Positions 8,738-17,421 are shown, numbered from the stretch's first letter. The stretch is 64,000 nt of DNA from Kroppenstedtia eburnea (GCF_013282215.1 NZ_CP048103.1:1922001-1986000), one strand, 5' to 3'. The notes: a model not told the origin generated them from the sequence alone. A program made the numbers and translations.

Positions 8738-9577
8738 TCACTTCTTCAGCTTCAACTGGTATGCATGGGAGCTCTTCTCCTCCGAGGTGTCGATCACATG
8801 TCCGTTCACAGTCAATTTGACATGCTCCGGATTACCGATCATCAGAGAAACCCACTCCGGATGTACGAAGGTTTTTTGCTCTCCTGCAGCAAGGTTTGCT
8901 TCTTCACCGATCTTTTCCGTCGGCCCCCCGGGCCGATAGCGAAACCAAGTATTTTTATCGGCCTCCACTGTCACCTCCACTTTCTTGGCATTGGAAACTT
9001 CAAAGACGTCCCCGTAATCATAGGTTTCTGAAGGTTTCACCAGTCTTACCTGTGAGGTGTCTTTCTTTTCACCGGAAGGTTTCCTCTGTTCCGCCCGGAC
9101 CGTGGATTCCTCTTTTTTCTCCTCCGGCGGGACGTCGCTGAAGACAAAATACAGAGTCACCGCCGGAATCAACAGGACAAGTCCGATCAACAACCATGTG
9201 TATCCTTTTTTCGGAAAGGAGAACCACTTCGGAACCTTCAGGGAAGGTTCCTTTCCCTCCGCCTTGTTTGCTGCGTACCGTTCTTTCCTGCTGAGGACCG
9301 GAGAAGGCTTCTTTTCTTCGGTGATGGGCGATGAATCTGCCTCACTTTGGAATGATTCTTCAAACTGTTGGATCATGGGTGTCGGATCCAGATCAAGAAA
9401 CTCCGCATAATTCCTTAAAAAAGCACGGGTGTAAAATTTTCCGGGAAGAACCGAAAAATCTCCCTTTTCCAACGCTTGCAGAAACCGAATCTGGATGTTT
9501 GTCCGGTCCTGCACATCTTCCATGGTGAGTCCGGCCTCTTCCCTCGCCTGTCTCAGTCGGTCGGTCGGTTTCGCCAT
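8738..9577 (-). CDS. RodZ-like HTH membrane protein, copy 3
   Basis: 279 residues with the RodZ/YmfM layout. An N-terminal cytoplasmic helix-turn-helix (RLRQAREEAGLTMEDVQDRT, about residues 7-70) is followed by a basic linker, one membrane helix (YTWLLIGLVLLIPAVTLYFV, about 124-145) and an extracytoplasmic domain (DUF4115-like) ending VKLTVNGHVIDT. RodZ links MreB to the wall elongation machinery. This is the shortest of three tandem copies and the closest to pgsA, which is where ymfM sits in B. subtilis, so it is the best candidate for the orthologue. AGGAGG precedes the ATG. It has its own terminator and probably its own promoter. Confidence 0.85.
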   Translation of the reverse strand: MAKPTDRLRQAREEAGLTMEDVQDRTNIQIRFLQALEKGDFSVLPGKFYTRAFLRNYAEFLDLDPTPMIQQFEESFQSEADSSPITEEKKPSPVLSRKERYAANKAEGKEPSLKVPKWFSFPKKGYTWLLIGLVLLIPAVTLYFVFSDVPPEEKKEESTVRAEQRKPSGEKKDTSQVRLVKPSETYDYGDVFEVSNAKKVEVTVEADKNTWFRYRPGGPTEKIGEEANLAAGEQKTFVHPEWVSLMIGNPEHVKLTVNGHVIDTSEEKSSHAYQLKLKK

Positions 9578-9619
9578 GGTTGGTCACCTCCTGCCACCAG
9601 CCACACCTATAGGGAATCA

Positions 9620-9625
9620 ATTATA
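9620..9625 (-). promoter_or_regulatory. -10 element upstream of RodZ-like copy 3
   Basis: A perfect TATAAT on the minus strand, 43 bases before the ATG and beyond the terminator of the preceding gene. There is no good -35, so this is a tentative independent promoter. Confidence 0.4.
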
Positions 9626-9690
9626 TTAGAACAGATTGAAAAAGGAGAAAAAAGTCCTGTTCAGTATAACCGAGGCAAAAGACTCATGTC

Positions 9691-9714
9691 AAAAGGCTCC
9701 CGGAAGAGGGAGCC
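9691..9714 (-). terminator. Terminator of RodZ-like copy 2
   Basis: The hairpin GGCTCCC-tcttcc-GGGAGCC immediately follows the stop codon and leads into TTTTGACATG on the minus strand. Confidence 0.75.
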
Positions 9715-10854
9715 TCAATTGACAAGGGAAATATGGAACAATTTCTCTTTTTCGTATGAAGTCTTCATCTTCATTCCATTGACAGTCACTTCCACCGAAG
9801 AGGGGTGACTGAGCTGAAGATAAAGATCCTTCCCTTTTTTGTATGGATAAGAAAAAGTCTCCCCTTTTTGTAATACTCCATCTTTCAATTGGGCACCCAC
9901 TTCCTGCTCCCGGATTTGGAACTGGGACTCCCCTTTTGATTTGAGCTTCACTTCGATTTGGTCCGCATAGGCCAGTTCGTAGCGGTCCGTTCCCGATCCT
10001 CCCTGCTGAACCGGAACCAAAAGGGGGTTGGAGGCCTCCTCCCCGGCCGGCTCCTGCTGTTCACTCCCGGGCTTTTCTTTGCTCCCGGACGGACCCGCCG
10101 CCTGTTCCACATCATCTCCCGTCACCAGGAGATAGACATAGATTGAAGCAGGAATAAGCAAGATCGCCATCAGGATCAGGAAACGGGTGTACCAGATACC
10201 AAACTTGCTTTCCTTCGGCTTTTTAGTTCCACCGCGCCTTTTCCCGGCAGCACTTCCCCTGGAAGTGCTGCGGCTCAGAGAGGGTCCCTCCGCAGAGGGA
10301 TGTTCCCGATTTTCTTGGCGCATCGGGGAAAGCCCTACTTCTTCAGGCTCCGGAACATCCGGAGGCATACTTACTCTTCGCCCTTCCCGGGACAATCTCC
10401 CTGCTGCCTTGCCCCCCACAATTTTCTGTGAGCCGGTCTGTTGCCGTCTCGACCGGGAGCTTCGGGAAAGGGGTGTCTCCTCTGTTCTTCCTGCAGTCTC
10501 CCCCTCGTTCCCCATCGGGGGGGGATGGATCGCGGAATGATTGGAGCCCCGGCCGCCGCCCCCCCGTGGGACCGATCTCCGATATGAGCGGCCGGCCGCA
10601 TTTCCGCCATCGGCAGCCCCTTTCGTTAGCGAACGGTATGCTTCCACAACTTCCCGGGGATTCAACCCAAGCGTATTGGCGTATGTTCTGAGGTATGCCC
10701 GAATATAATAGGGACTGGAAAGATTCGAGAAATCGCCGGCTTCCAGGGATGCGAGGTCATGGGCAGGGATCCTGGTGTATTGTTCCATCTCGTCAAGGGA
10801 GTACCCTTGGGCTTCCCGGGCTTGTCTGAGCCGGTGACCGATTTCAACCGACAC
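9715..10854 (-). CDS. RodZ-like HTH membrane protein, copy 2
   Basis: 379 residues. An N-terminal HTH (RLRQAREAQGYSLDEMEQYT) includes the RodZ family segment YYIRAYLRTYANTLGLNP. A long Ser/Arg/Gly-rich, positively charged cytoplasmic linker follows, then a single membrane helix (FLILMAILLIPASIYVYLLV, near residue 225) and an extracytoplasmic beta-rich domain ending VEVTVNGMKM. The start is taken at the GTG with AGGAGG 8 bases upstream; a GTG three codons earlier would overlap that site. It lies 38 bases after copy 1. The function beyond RodZ similarity is unknown: it may be a cell-shape adaptor or a membrane-tethered DNA-binding protein. Confidence 0.82.
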   Translation of the reverse strand: MSVEIGHRLRQAREAQGYSLDEMEQYTRIPAHDLASLEAGDFSNLSSPYYIRAYLRTYANTLGLNPREVVEAYRSLTKGAADGGNAAGRSYRRSVPRGGGGRGSNHSAIHPPPMGNEGETAGRTEETPLSRSSRSRRQQTGSQKIVGGKAAGRLSREGRRVSMPPDVPEPEEVGLSPMRQENREHPSAEGPSLSRSTSRGSAAGKRRGGTKKPKESKFGIWYTRFLILMAILLIPASIYVYLLVTGDDVEQAAGPSGSKEKPGSEQQEPAGEEASNPLLVPVQQGGSGTDRYELAYADQIEVKLKSKGESQFQIREQEVGAQLKDGVLQKGETFSYPYKKGKDLYLQLSHPSSVEVTVNGMKMKTSYEKEKLFHISLVN

Positions 10855-10892
10855 CCGGCCCACCTCCTACGAGTGATTTGTTTTTTCGATGA

Positions 10893-12332
10893 TTATTTTT
10901 TCAATTGGATCCGGTAGCTCTTGGGAACATCCTGGGCCGTCGTATCGATTTCTTCACCGTTCACCTTGATCTGAGTGCTGGAGGGTTTCATCAGCCGGAA
11001 CCAGATGAACTGATCCGAGTTCAACTTCCTCTGTTCCCCCACTTTGATCTCGTAGGACTCCTCCACATTGTTCACTTTGCTGCCGACGGAGATATTGGTG
11101 TTTCCCTTGGTCGCTTTGATCTCCACTTCGATTTTTTTGGCATTTTCCAGGTTGAACAGATCCCCTTCCAGATCATTGCCCGTTTTCACTTTGGACAATT
11201 GCGGAGTACTCACATCCTGAGCACTGGCGGTGTCATTTTTGGGCACCCCGGCAACCGGTTTATCCGCAGACGACTGTTTGGATGGGACCGACTCGGAGTT
11301 GTTCAGGATGGTGTAAGCCCCGATGGAAACCAGCAACAATGCTCCGATGGAAGCAACACGGATCATCCACTTGCTGGCTCCACCCTTTTTCGGTTTCCCA
11401 TCCCCTTTTTCCACTCCCCGCTTCACCTCCTGAGACACCTTACGGGGAGTCATCGTCTGTTGCAGCTGTTCCCGAGATTCGCCGGAGCGGGCGGCTGTCG
11501 GCTGGCTGCCAATCGGCAACTGCATTCGTTGCGTCTGCTGCAGAGTGTTCCCTCCCGAATGAGGGGACTGGATACTCCCCATTCCCGGGTGGGGCTGAGT
11601 TGGGATGCTCCCTGTCCCCTGGTGGGGAGGCTGAGTCGGGATGCTCCCCATCCCCTGGTGGGGGGGCTGAGTCGGGATGCTCCCCATCCCCTGGTGGGGA
11701 GGTTGAGTCGGGATGCTCCCTGTCCCCTGGTGGGGGGGCTGAGTCGGGATATTCCCCATCCCCTGATGGGGAGGTTGAGTCGGGATGCTCCCCATCCCCT
11801 GGTGAGGGGGCGGTCCACCTTGGATAGCGGAAGGTGGTTGAATCGTTTCTTCCCGTCCTCTCCACCCTGTCTCCGGGGAAGAGATGGGTTGTCGTCGGTT
11901 GCGAGCCGGAGGATGGGAGTTTGGATCCGGGAAAGGTTGAATCGGTTGCCCCTGCGGCGACGTCATGCGCTGTTGCCTTGAAGAATAGGTTCGACCCAAT
12001 CGCGGCTCCCCCCGAAAAGGACGCTTCCCAACACCCCTGTTCAAGTTTTCCTGTTCCGTCCCCTGAGGAAGCGTGGGTTGCCTGCGGGGCGGCCCCCCAT
12101 GAACCGCCACCCGTTCATACCGATCCATCAATGGTTGGGCATCCAAACCGAGACAGTGCGCATAGGATCTGAGAAAAGCACGGACATAAAAAGGACTCGG
12201 CAAGGAATCAAATTGGTCATTTTCCAATGCGCGCAGATACTCGATGTGAATCTTGGTGCTTTGTTGCACCTGTTCCAGTGAATAGCCCTTGGCCTCCCTC
12301 GTCTCCTTCAACTGGATTCCGATACCGGACAT
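10893..12332 (-). CDS. RodZ-like HTH membrane protein, copy 1, with 12-residue repeats
   Basis: 479 residues. The N-terminal HTH (QLKETREAKGYSLEQVQQST, then FYVRAFLRSYAHCLGLD) matches RodZ/YmfM. The cytoplasmic linker is very long (about 80-320) and rich in Pro, Gln and Gly. It carries about six and a half copies of a 12-residue repeat (consensus PPHQGMGSIPTQ, about residues 173-252). A membrane helix (IRVASIGALLLVSIGAYTIL) lies near residue 325, then an extracytoplasmic DUF4115-like domain ending STQIKVNGEEID. AGGAGGTG precedes the ATG. It is the first and longest of three tandem homologues, 29 bases after ymfK. The repeat could extend or contract by DNA slippage. Confidence 0.85.
   Translation of the reverse strand: MSGIGIQLKETREAKGYSLEQVQQSTKIHIEYLRALENDQFDSLPSPFYVRAFLRSYAHCLGLDAQPLMDRYERVAVHGGPPRRQPTLPQGTEQENLNRGVGKRPFRGEPRLGRTYSSRQQRMTSPQGQPIQPFPDPNSHPPARNRRQPISSPETGWRGREETIQPPSAIQGGPPPHQGMGSIPTQPPHQGMGNIPTQPPHQGTGSIPTQPPHQGMGSIPTQPPHQGMGSIPTQPPHQGTGSIPTQPHPGMGSIQSPHSGGNTLQQTQRMQLPIGSQPTAARSGESREQLQQTMTPRKVSQEVKRGVEKGDGKPKKGGASKWMIRVASIGALLLVSIGAYTILNNSESVPSKQSSADKPVAGVPKNDTASAQDVSTPQLSKVKTGNDLEGDLFNLENAKKIEVEIKATKGNTNISVGSKVNNVEESYEIKVGEQRKLNSDQFIWFRLMKPSSTQIKVNGEEIDTTAQDVPKSYRIQLKK
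11573..11812. repeat. 36-bp tandem repeat inside RodZ-like copy 1
   Basis: About six and a half head-to-tail units of 36 bases, differing by few substitutions (CCCATCCCC versus CCTGTCCCC; GGGAGG versus GGGGGG). Each unit encodes one 12-residue Pro/Gln/Gly repeat, so the unit length preserves frame. Confidence 0.92.
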
Positions 12333-12361
12333 AACTGCACCTCCTGAATTCCGATCTGTCT

Positions 12362-13135
12362 CTATCTAATATCGAAAGCAGTGAGATCCTCATCAAGAAC
12401 ATCATAGCTGATCACTTCATCCTGATGATTTCTCAACTCGATGATATAGTCAAAATCATCCAAAGTGAATTCAGTCTGTCGGATAAAAATATCGGGATGT
12501 TCAATCACCTTCGTGGCATTCATCCGCATAATTTCCTGCACCAGCATGTGGTGCCGTTCCGTCGAGCGAAGAGTGGAGACAATCCCATCGATGATGTAGA
12601 CATTCTCCGAGTTCATTTCATCGTCGGCCAGCTGTTTTCGCACCGTCTGTTTGAGAAGGGTGGAGGAAACGAAAGTCCAGCGCTTGTTTGCACATACGCT
12701 GGAAGCAACCACGGACTCTGTTTTCCCCACACGGGGCATGCCACGCAGCCCGATCAGTTGGTGCCCTTCTTTTTTAAACAGCTCCGCCATGAAATCCACC
12801 AAAAGACCCAACTCTTCACGGGTGAATCTGTAAGTTCTTCTGTCTTCCAGGCAACGGTCGAGATAACGGCCATGACGGACAGCCATTCGATCCATCAACG
12901 TCGGCGGACGAAGTGCCGTGACCGTGATATTGTCCACCCGGTTCAAGATGTGCTTCAGGGCGTGGATCTTCTCCCGGTCATCCGTGTTGAGGAGCATCCC
13001 CCGGCGTTTGTTCTCCACCCCGTTGATGGTGATGATGTTGATGGAGAGCATTCCGAGCAGGGAAGCCAGATCTCCCAACAGACCGGGTCGGTTTTTATGA
13101 ATCTGGTATTCAATATACCAATCGTGACCGCCCAT
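12362..13135 (-). CDS. ymfK: YmfK-type DUF3388 protein (ACT-like domain and P-loop-like motif)
   Basis: 257 residues. The N terminus (WYIEYQIHKNRPGLLGDLAS, then LLGMLSINIITINGVENKRRG) is an ACT-like small-molecule-binding fold. Further on there is a Walker A-like loop, GMPRVGKTE (about residues 152-160), inside the DUF3388 region. Its role is not established. The start is the ATG with AAAGGTGTG upstream, which matches the family N terminus; upstream in-frame extensions lack a site. It lies between DUF3243 and the RodZ-like genes, the order ymfJ-ymfK-(ymfL)-ymfM of B. subtilis. An extended -10 promoter lies 69 bases upstream. Confidence 0.85.
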   Translation of the reverse strand: MGGHDWYIEYQIHKNRPGLLGDLASLLGMLSINIITINGVENKRRGMLLNTDDREKIHALKHILNRVDNITVTALRPPTLMDRMAVRHGRYLDRCLEDRRTYRFTREELGLLVDFMAELFKKEGHQLIGLRGMPRVGKTESVVASSVCANKRWTFVSSTLLKQTVRKQLADDEMNSENVYIIDGIVSTLRSTERHHMLVQEIMRMNATKVIEHPDIFIRQTEFTLDDFDYIIELRNHQDEVISYDVLDEDLTAFDIR

Positions 13136-13203
13136 AGCCACACACCTTTCATGCTCTGTCAAATTGTTCTGTACTCTTAAAAAACCTTGCAAATTTGTTT
13201 AAT

Positions 13204-13212
13204 AGTATATCA
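13204..13212 (-). promoter_or_regulatory. Extended -10 promoter of ymfK
   Basis: On the minus strand TG-A-TATACT, about 70 bases before the ymfK start and downstream of the DUF3243 terminator. Confidence 0.45.
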
Positions 13213-13258
13213 CATGTCACTTGGAAAGAGAAACCCGGCGTCACAGAAAATTGTTGGT

Positions 13259-13294
13259 CAAAAAAATGAAACACCCCAGCGACAGGGTGCTTCA
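13259..13294 (-). terminator. Terminator of the DUF3243 gene
   Basis: The minus-strand hairpin GAAGCACCC / GGGGTGTTTC is followed by ATTTTTTTG, a canonical intrinsic terminator. Confidence 0.85.
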
Positions 13295-13303
13295 TCCCGA
13301 AAA

Positions 13304-13567
13304 TCAATGTTGAGGGCCCTCGCCGCCATGGACCAACTTGACCATCAATCCGGCTATGGTTTTCTGCTCCTGTTCATCAGCGGCGTTCCACAGTTCTTTC
13401 AACAAGCTTTCCTGGGAATTTTGGGGACTGATCTCCTTGGCCAGGTAATCGCCGATCTGATGAGCCACATCGGTGATCGTCTCTTTGCTCATCCCCATCC
13501 CCTGCGCTTGCTCCACACGTTGGGACAAGAAGTTTTTCCAATCCTGGAAGTCATTCAATACTGACAT
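13304..13567 (-). CDS. ymfJ: DUF3243 protein (YmfJ)
   Basis: An 87-residue soluble protein of unknown function and the usual neighbour of ymfI and ymfK. It begins MSVLNDFQDWKNFLSQRVEQ and carries the helical family core (AHQIGDYLAKEISP, KELWNAADEQEQK). GAAGGAGGAG precedes the ATG. It is monocistronic by the signals seen, with a sigma-A-like promoter upstream and a strong terminator after it. Confidence 0.9.
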   Translation of the reverse strand: MSVLNDFQDWKNFLSQRVEQAQGMGMSKETITDVAHQIGDYLAKEISPQNSQESLLKELWNAADEQEQKTIAGLMVKLVHGGEGPQH

Positions 13568-13629
13568 GGGTCAACTCCTCCTTCATCCGGATAATGTCTT
13601 CATTGGTAATATGAACCTAACTGTTCCCG

Positions 13630-13659
13630 CTTATACAAAGATCCGGGGATGATGATCAA
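13630..13659 (-). promoter_or_regulatory. sigma-A-like promoter of the DUF3243 gene
   Basis: TTGATC (13654-13659) and TATAAG (13630-13635) on the minus strand, 18 bases apart and about 60 bases before the ATG. Confidence 0.55.
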
Positions 13660-13759
13660 CCAGAAAAAATGGGCGTTGGAAATGAGGGACACAGGGTGGT
13701 GGGAATGCGATCTCCCGCCGCCCGATCCGAGCTGAAAACACTCCCGGCAAAGCAAAAGG

Positions 13760-14512
13760 TCACGGATACCATCCTCCATTGATATGGAGGACTTGTCCCG
13801 TCAAATACTCCGCTTCCCGACGACACAACCAGCAGACCAGAGCGGCCACCTCCTCCGCTGTTCCCAGACGGCCCGCGGGAATCCGGTGAGCCAATTCCCG
13901 CCGCTCCTCCGCTGACAATTGCTCCGCCAACAAGTCCGTGTGGATCGCTCCCGGGGCGACGGCATTCACCGTAACCCCTGAAGGGGCCACCTCCTTGGCC
14001 AGCGCCCGCGCCAATCCGTTTAACGCCCCTTTGGCCGCGGAATACAAAACTTCCCCCGCCCCCCCTGACTCGCCCCAGATGGAGGAGAGCAGGATGATTC
14101 GCCCCCTCCTGCGGCGAATCATCTCCGGCAGGACGGCTTGTGTCAGATGAACAGCTCCCCGGACATGGGTATCCATCACCCGGTCATACTCCTTGTCCGT
14201 CACATCCTGGAACACCCAACTTTCTCCCACCACCCCGGCGCTGTGGACCAAGAGGGTGGGCAAACCCAAGTCTTCACCCACCCTTTCCACCAATCTCTCA
14301 ACCTCTGTGCGAAACCGGACATCGGCCTGATAGGTGAAGGCTTTAACTCCAAGCGACCGGCAAGCCTCTGCCGTCTCTTCCGCCTGCTCCCGCGCCTGAC
14401 GGTAAACCACGGCCACATCGGAACCCTCCCCGGCCAGCCGGCGGACGACAGCCGCCCCGATTCCCCGGCTGCTTCCCGATACCAATGCGGTCTCTCCCTG
14501 TAATGACTTCAT
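13760..14512 (-). CDS. ymfI: SDR-family oxidoreductase (YmfI/FabG-like)
   Basis: A 250-residue short-chain dehydrogenase/reductase, probably NADP-dependent. The cofactor loop is VSGSSRGIGAA (about residues 9-19). HSAGVV follows, then the catalytic serine (LLSSIWG), the YSAAK tetrad Tyr/Lys and VNAVAPGAIHTDL. FabG-type 3-oxoacyl-ACP reductases share all of these, but the ymf position argues for the uncharacterised YmfI. The start (MKSLQGETALVSGS) has GGGGGGAAGGGAG directly upstream. A longer in-frame extension of 47 codons looks non-coding. Confidence 0.87.
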   Translation of the reverse strand: MKSLQGETALVSGSSRGIGAAVVRRLAGEGSDVAVVYRQAREQAEETAEACRSLGVKAFTYQADVRFRTEVERLVERVGEDLGLPTLLVHSAGVVGESWVFQDVTDKEYDRVMDTHVRGAVHLTQAVLPEMIRRRRGRIILLSSIWGESGGAGEVLYSAAKGALNGLARALAKEVAPSGVTVNAVAPGAIHTDLLAEQLSAEERRELAHRIPAGRLGTAEEVAALVCWLCRREAEYLTGQVLHINGGWYP

Positions 14513-14603
14513 CTCCCTTCCCCCCAAGAAAAGAAGACGCGCCGCGGGGCACGTCAAGATTGTTTTCAACTTCAGGTATGTGGACTCCGGTGGGGGAGAT
14601 CGT

Positions 14604-14654
14604 GTCGTCGCAGCCACGGGGCACAATTCATGCTCCGGTCGTCGCTGCGACAAC
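14604..14654. repeat. 11-bp inverted repeat between ymfH and ymfI
   Basis: GTCGTCGCAGC (14604-14614) and GCTGCGACAAC (14644-14654) are inverted, with 10 of 11 positions pairing across a 29-base loop. No T-run follows, so it is not an obvious terminator. It lies in the ymfI 5' region. Confidence 0.5.
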
Positions 14655-14699
14655 CCGCGATTCCCTTTTCAACACCCGCTTTCCGATGGGATCAACTGT

Positions 14700-15986
14700 T
14701 TATCTGTGATGGGAGCGGACGATGGAGACCGCGAACCGGTCCCATCCGATATGCTCCCGCAGACGTCGGTTCACCTCGTCCACGCTGAGATCTTCCAACA
14801 GCGGGATGATGTTGAACAGATCCGTTCCGCTGAACTTATAACGGGTGAACTGATTGGCGATCCATTCCGGGGAATTGTAGGATCTGAGATAGTTCCCCAA
14901 TTTTTTCTTCCGGATCCGTTCCACCACATCTTGCGGAATCCCCGCTTGAACAAGGGGGGGAAGCTCCTTCCGGATCCGTTCCACCAAGGCGTCGGGATCC
15001 ATGGTGTCCCCACCCGCCAAGGAAAAACCATACCCCTGCTCCAAACTGTAATCGTAACCGAATTGATCATCGATCAGCCCGTCATCGTACAGAGACTGAT
15101 ACAAGTCCGACCCTTGCCCGAACAGAGCCTCCAACATCACTTCCGTGACCAGCTCCTGACGGAGCAGATCATCTCCGGTCAAACCGGTGTGACTTTCCTT
15201 GAAACCGAACATGCATTTGGGGATCCCCACCGCCAGGGAAATTTCTTTGGTCTCCTGGGCGACACCTGCATCCTCTTCCGGATAGACGCGCCGGATTTCC
15301 CCTTGCTTCTCATAGGACTTCGCCGCCTGATTTTGACGGACCAGCTCCATCGTTTGCTCCGGATCCACCGGACCCACTACAAACAGAAGCATATTGCTCG
15401 GATGATAGAAAGTTTCGTAACAGGTGTAAAGCGTCTCTTTGGTGATTTTATCGATCGATTCCACTGTTCCGGCGATATCGATGCGGACCGGATGTCGCTT
15501 GAACATCGCTTCGATCAGCCCGAAATAGGAACGCCAGTCGGGATTGTCCTCATACATCCGGATCTCCTGACCGATGATCCCCTTCTCTTTTTCCACTGAC
15601 TGGTCCGTAAAATAAGGATTTTGCACAAAATCGATCAGAGTCGTTAAATTTTGATCCACATTTTCCGTACAGGAAAAAAGATAGGCCGTCCGTTCAAAAC
15701 TGGTGAATGCATTGGCGGAAGCCCCCTGGTTGGAGAAACGGCTGAACACATCCCCATCGGGCTCTTCAAACATTTTGTGCTCCAAAAAATGGGCAATCCC
15801 GTCAGGCACTTGCAATTCTTGTCCTCCCGGGGGGGTGAAATGATTGTCAATGGAGCCATAACGGGTGGTGAAAGTGGCATAAGTCTTGTTGAAATCCGGC
15901 TTCGGCAACAGATAGACTTGCAGACCGTTGGGGAGCTCTTCGTGAAACAAGGTTTCCTTCAGTTGCCGGTGTTCAATTTTTTCCAT
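14700..15986 (-). CDS. ymfH: M16 family zinc peptidase (YmfH-like)
   Basis: A 428-residue M16 peptidase. The zinc-binding HxxEH is intact as HFLEH near residue 66, and the downstream Glu is supplied by the EIRMYED region near 142. A typical second-half M16 domain with an arginine (LRSYNSPEWIANQF) follows. It overlaps the YmfF-like gene by 14 bases, so the two are translated together. The likely arrangement is a heterodimer of one catalytic and one inactive M16 subunit. Substrates are unknown. GGGGGAGAAGG precedes the ATG. Confidence 0.9.
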   Translation of the reverse strand: MEKIEHRQLKETLFHEELPNGLQVYLLPKPDFNKTYATFTTRYGSIDNHFTPPGGQELQVPDGIAHFLEHKMFEEPDGDVFSRFSNQGASANAFTSFERTAYLFSCTENVDQNLTTLIDFVQNPYFTDQSVEKEKGIIGQEIRMYEDNPDWRSYFGLIEAMFKRHPVRIDIAGTVESIDKITKETLYTCYETFYHPSNMLLFVVGPVDPEQTMELVRQNQAAKSYEKQGEIRRVYPEEDAGVAQETKEISLAVGIPKCMFGFKESHTGLTGDDLLRQELVTEVMLEALFGQGSDLYQSLYDDGLIDDQFGYDYSLEQGYGFSLAGGDTMDPDALVERIRKELPPLVQAGIPQDVVERIRKKKLGNYLRSYNSPEWIANQFTRYKFSGTDLFNIIPLLEDLSVDEVNRRLREHIGWDRFAVSIVRSHHR

Positions 15987-17271
15987 CGCCTTCTCCCCCT
16001 TTCCGATCCCTCAGGAAATAGATGGTATCCAGGCTCATTTTTTGAGCCGCCGTTGTGATCTCTTCCCGTGTCACCTGACCGATTTCCCGGATCATTTCCT
16101 GCAGAGGACGTTCTCTGCCCCCCACAATCCCGTGGTAATGAGCATCCACCAAGTCAAAGGCACGATCCTGTCTCTCCTTCAACTGGTTGGTCAACATCGC
16201 ACGGGTCTGGGAAATTTCCGAATCTGTAAACTTCCCTTGTCTCATCTGGTCAAACTGATCCCGGATAATGTCGACAGCCTTTTGATAGTTGGCGATCTCG
16301 ATCCCGGATTGAACTGTGAGAATCCCCTTGTGACTTTCGACGCGGGAAGCCGCATAATATGCCAGACTGGCTTTCTCCCGGACATTGATGAACAGTTTGG
16401 AATGGGGGAAGCCTCCCAGAATCCCGTTGAACATCAACAAAGCCGCATAGTTGTCATCGGCGTAAGTCACCCCGGTCCGGCATCCCATATTCAGTTTGCC
16501 CTGGTTCACATCCAGGCGATCCACCACTTCCCGCACTTCGCCCTGATAAGACTTCACCTGGGTCGGAGGCAGTTCTTCCCTGGATGACGTCTCCACGGAA
16601 AAATGGTCTTCAACCAGCTTCACCGCCCGATCCACACTTAAGTCACCGACAAAGTACAGATCGATCGGACGGGTCCGGATCAGTTCCCGATAGTATGTAT
16701 AGAGGTTTTGAGGATTGATCCCGTCCAAATCCTGTAACCGCCCGTGGTTAAACAGCGCATAAGGCTCCCCTTTGCACATCTCCTCCACGCAGCGAAGGGC
16801 GGCAAAGCGGATTTTATCATCCATCAGACTTTCAATTTTCTGTTTCAGATTTTTCTTCTCCGCCCGGACATACTCCTCCCGAAAGGCTTCCCCGTCGGTC
16901 ACCGGCCGGTACAGAAGCTCTCCCAGAAAAGCGGCCCCTTCCTCCAACAATGTGTCCGCATCGCTCAAGAAGGAGCTCTCTGCCAGATCCAGGCCCAATT
17001 GAAGAATATGTCGCTCTCCCCGTTTAAACACATCTCCAAACAGAGTGGCCCCGTACAGATCGTCCAATTTGCGCTTCAGTCCCACTGTCGAAGGATGGGT
17101 CCGGGTCCCCCGCTGCAGGACACTGGACAAGAGAGCATGACGGGTCACCGTCTCTGCCGACAGTTCCTGTTGAATCATCGCCACAATCAATGTGGTCTTA
17201 AATTTATCCGTGGAACAGACATGGACCCTGAGATTCCCCACATTCACCGATTCAAAGGGCATTTCAGACAC
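15973..17271 (-). CDS. ymfF: M16-like, probably non-catalytic peptidase subunit (YmfF-like)
   Basis: 432 residues related to M16 peptidases but without the HxxEH zinc motif in the N-terminal half; the corresponding region reads RHALLSSVLQRGTR. The C-terminal half keeps the M16 substrate-arm region (FPHSKLFINVREKASLAYYA). It is therefore probably the non-catalytic partner of the YmfH-like gene, which begins inside its 3' end. The start is a GTG preceded by AAAGAGGTG. The locus order ymfF-ymfH-ymfI matches B. subtilis without ymfG. Confidence 0.87.
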   Translation of the reverse strand: MSEMPFESVNVGNLRVHVCSTDKFKTTLIVAMIQQELSAETVTRHALLSSVLQRGTRTHPSTVGLKRKLDDLYGATLFGDVFKRGERHILQLGLDLAESSFLSDADTLLEEGAAFLGELLYRPVTDGEAFREEYVRAEKKNLKQKIESLMDDKIRFAALRCVEEMCKGEPYALFNHGRLQDLDGINPQNLYTYYRELIRTRPIDLYFVGDLSVDRAVKLVEDHFSVETSSREELPPTQVKSYQGEVREVVDRLDVNQGKLNMGCRTGVTYADDNYAALLMFNGILGGFPHSKLFINVREKASLAYYAASRVESHKGILTVQSGIEIANYQKAVDIIRDQFDQMRQGKFTDSEISQTRAMLTNQLKERQDRAFDLVDAHYHGIVGGRERPLQEMIREIGQVTREEITTAAQKMSLDTIYFLRDRKGGEGDGKN

Positions 17272-17421
17272 ACCAACACCTCTTTCTCTGAGTCTGTATC
17301 CCCCATTATATAAGAAAGGAGAGACACCCGAAAAGGATCAACACGCCTTCTGTTTTATATTATGTCCGTTTATCGGAGAAATGTTGCGAACATCCGGCCA
17401 CTCTGCAATCCCCCACCGGGT

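Noticed and set aside
11573-11812. CRISPR array
   Set aside because: The 36-bp units are directly contiguous without spacers and lie in frame inside a coding region.
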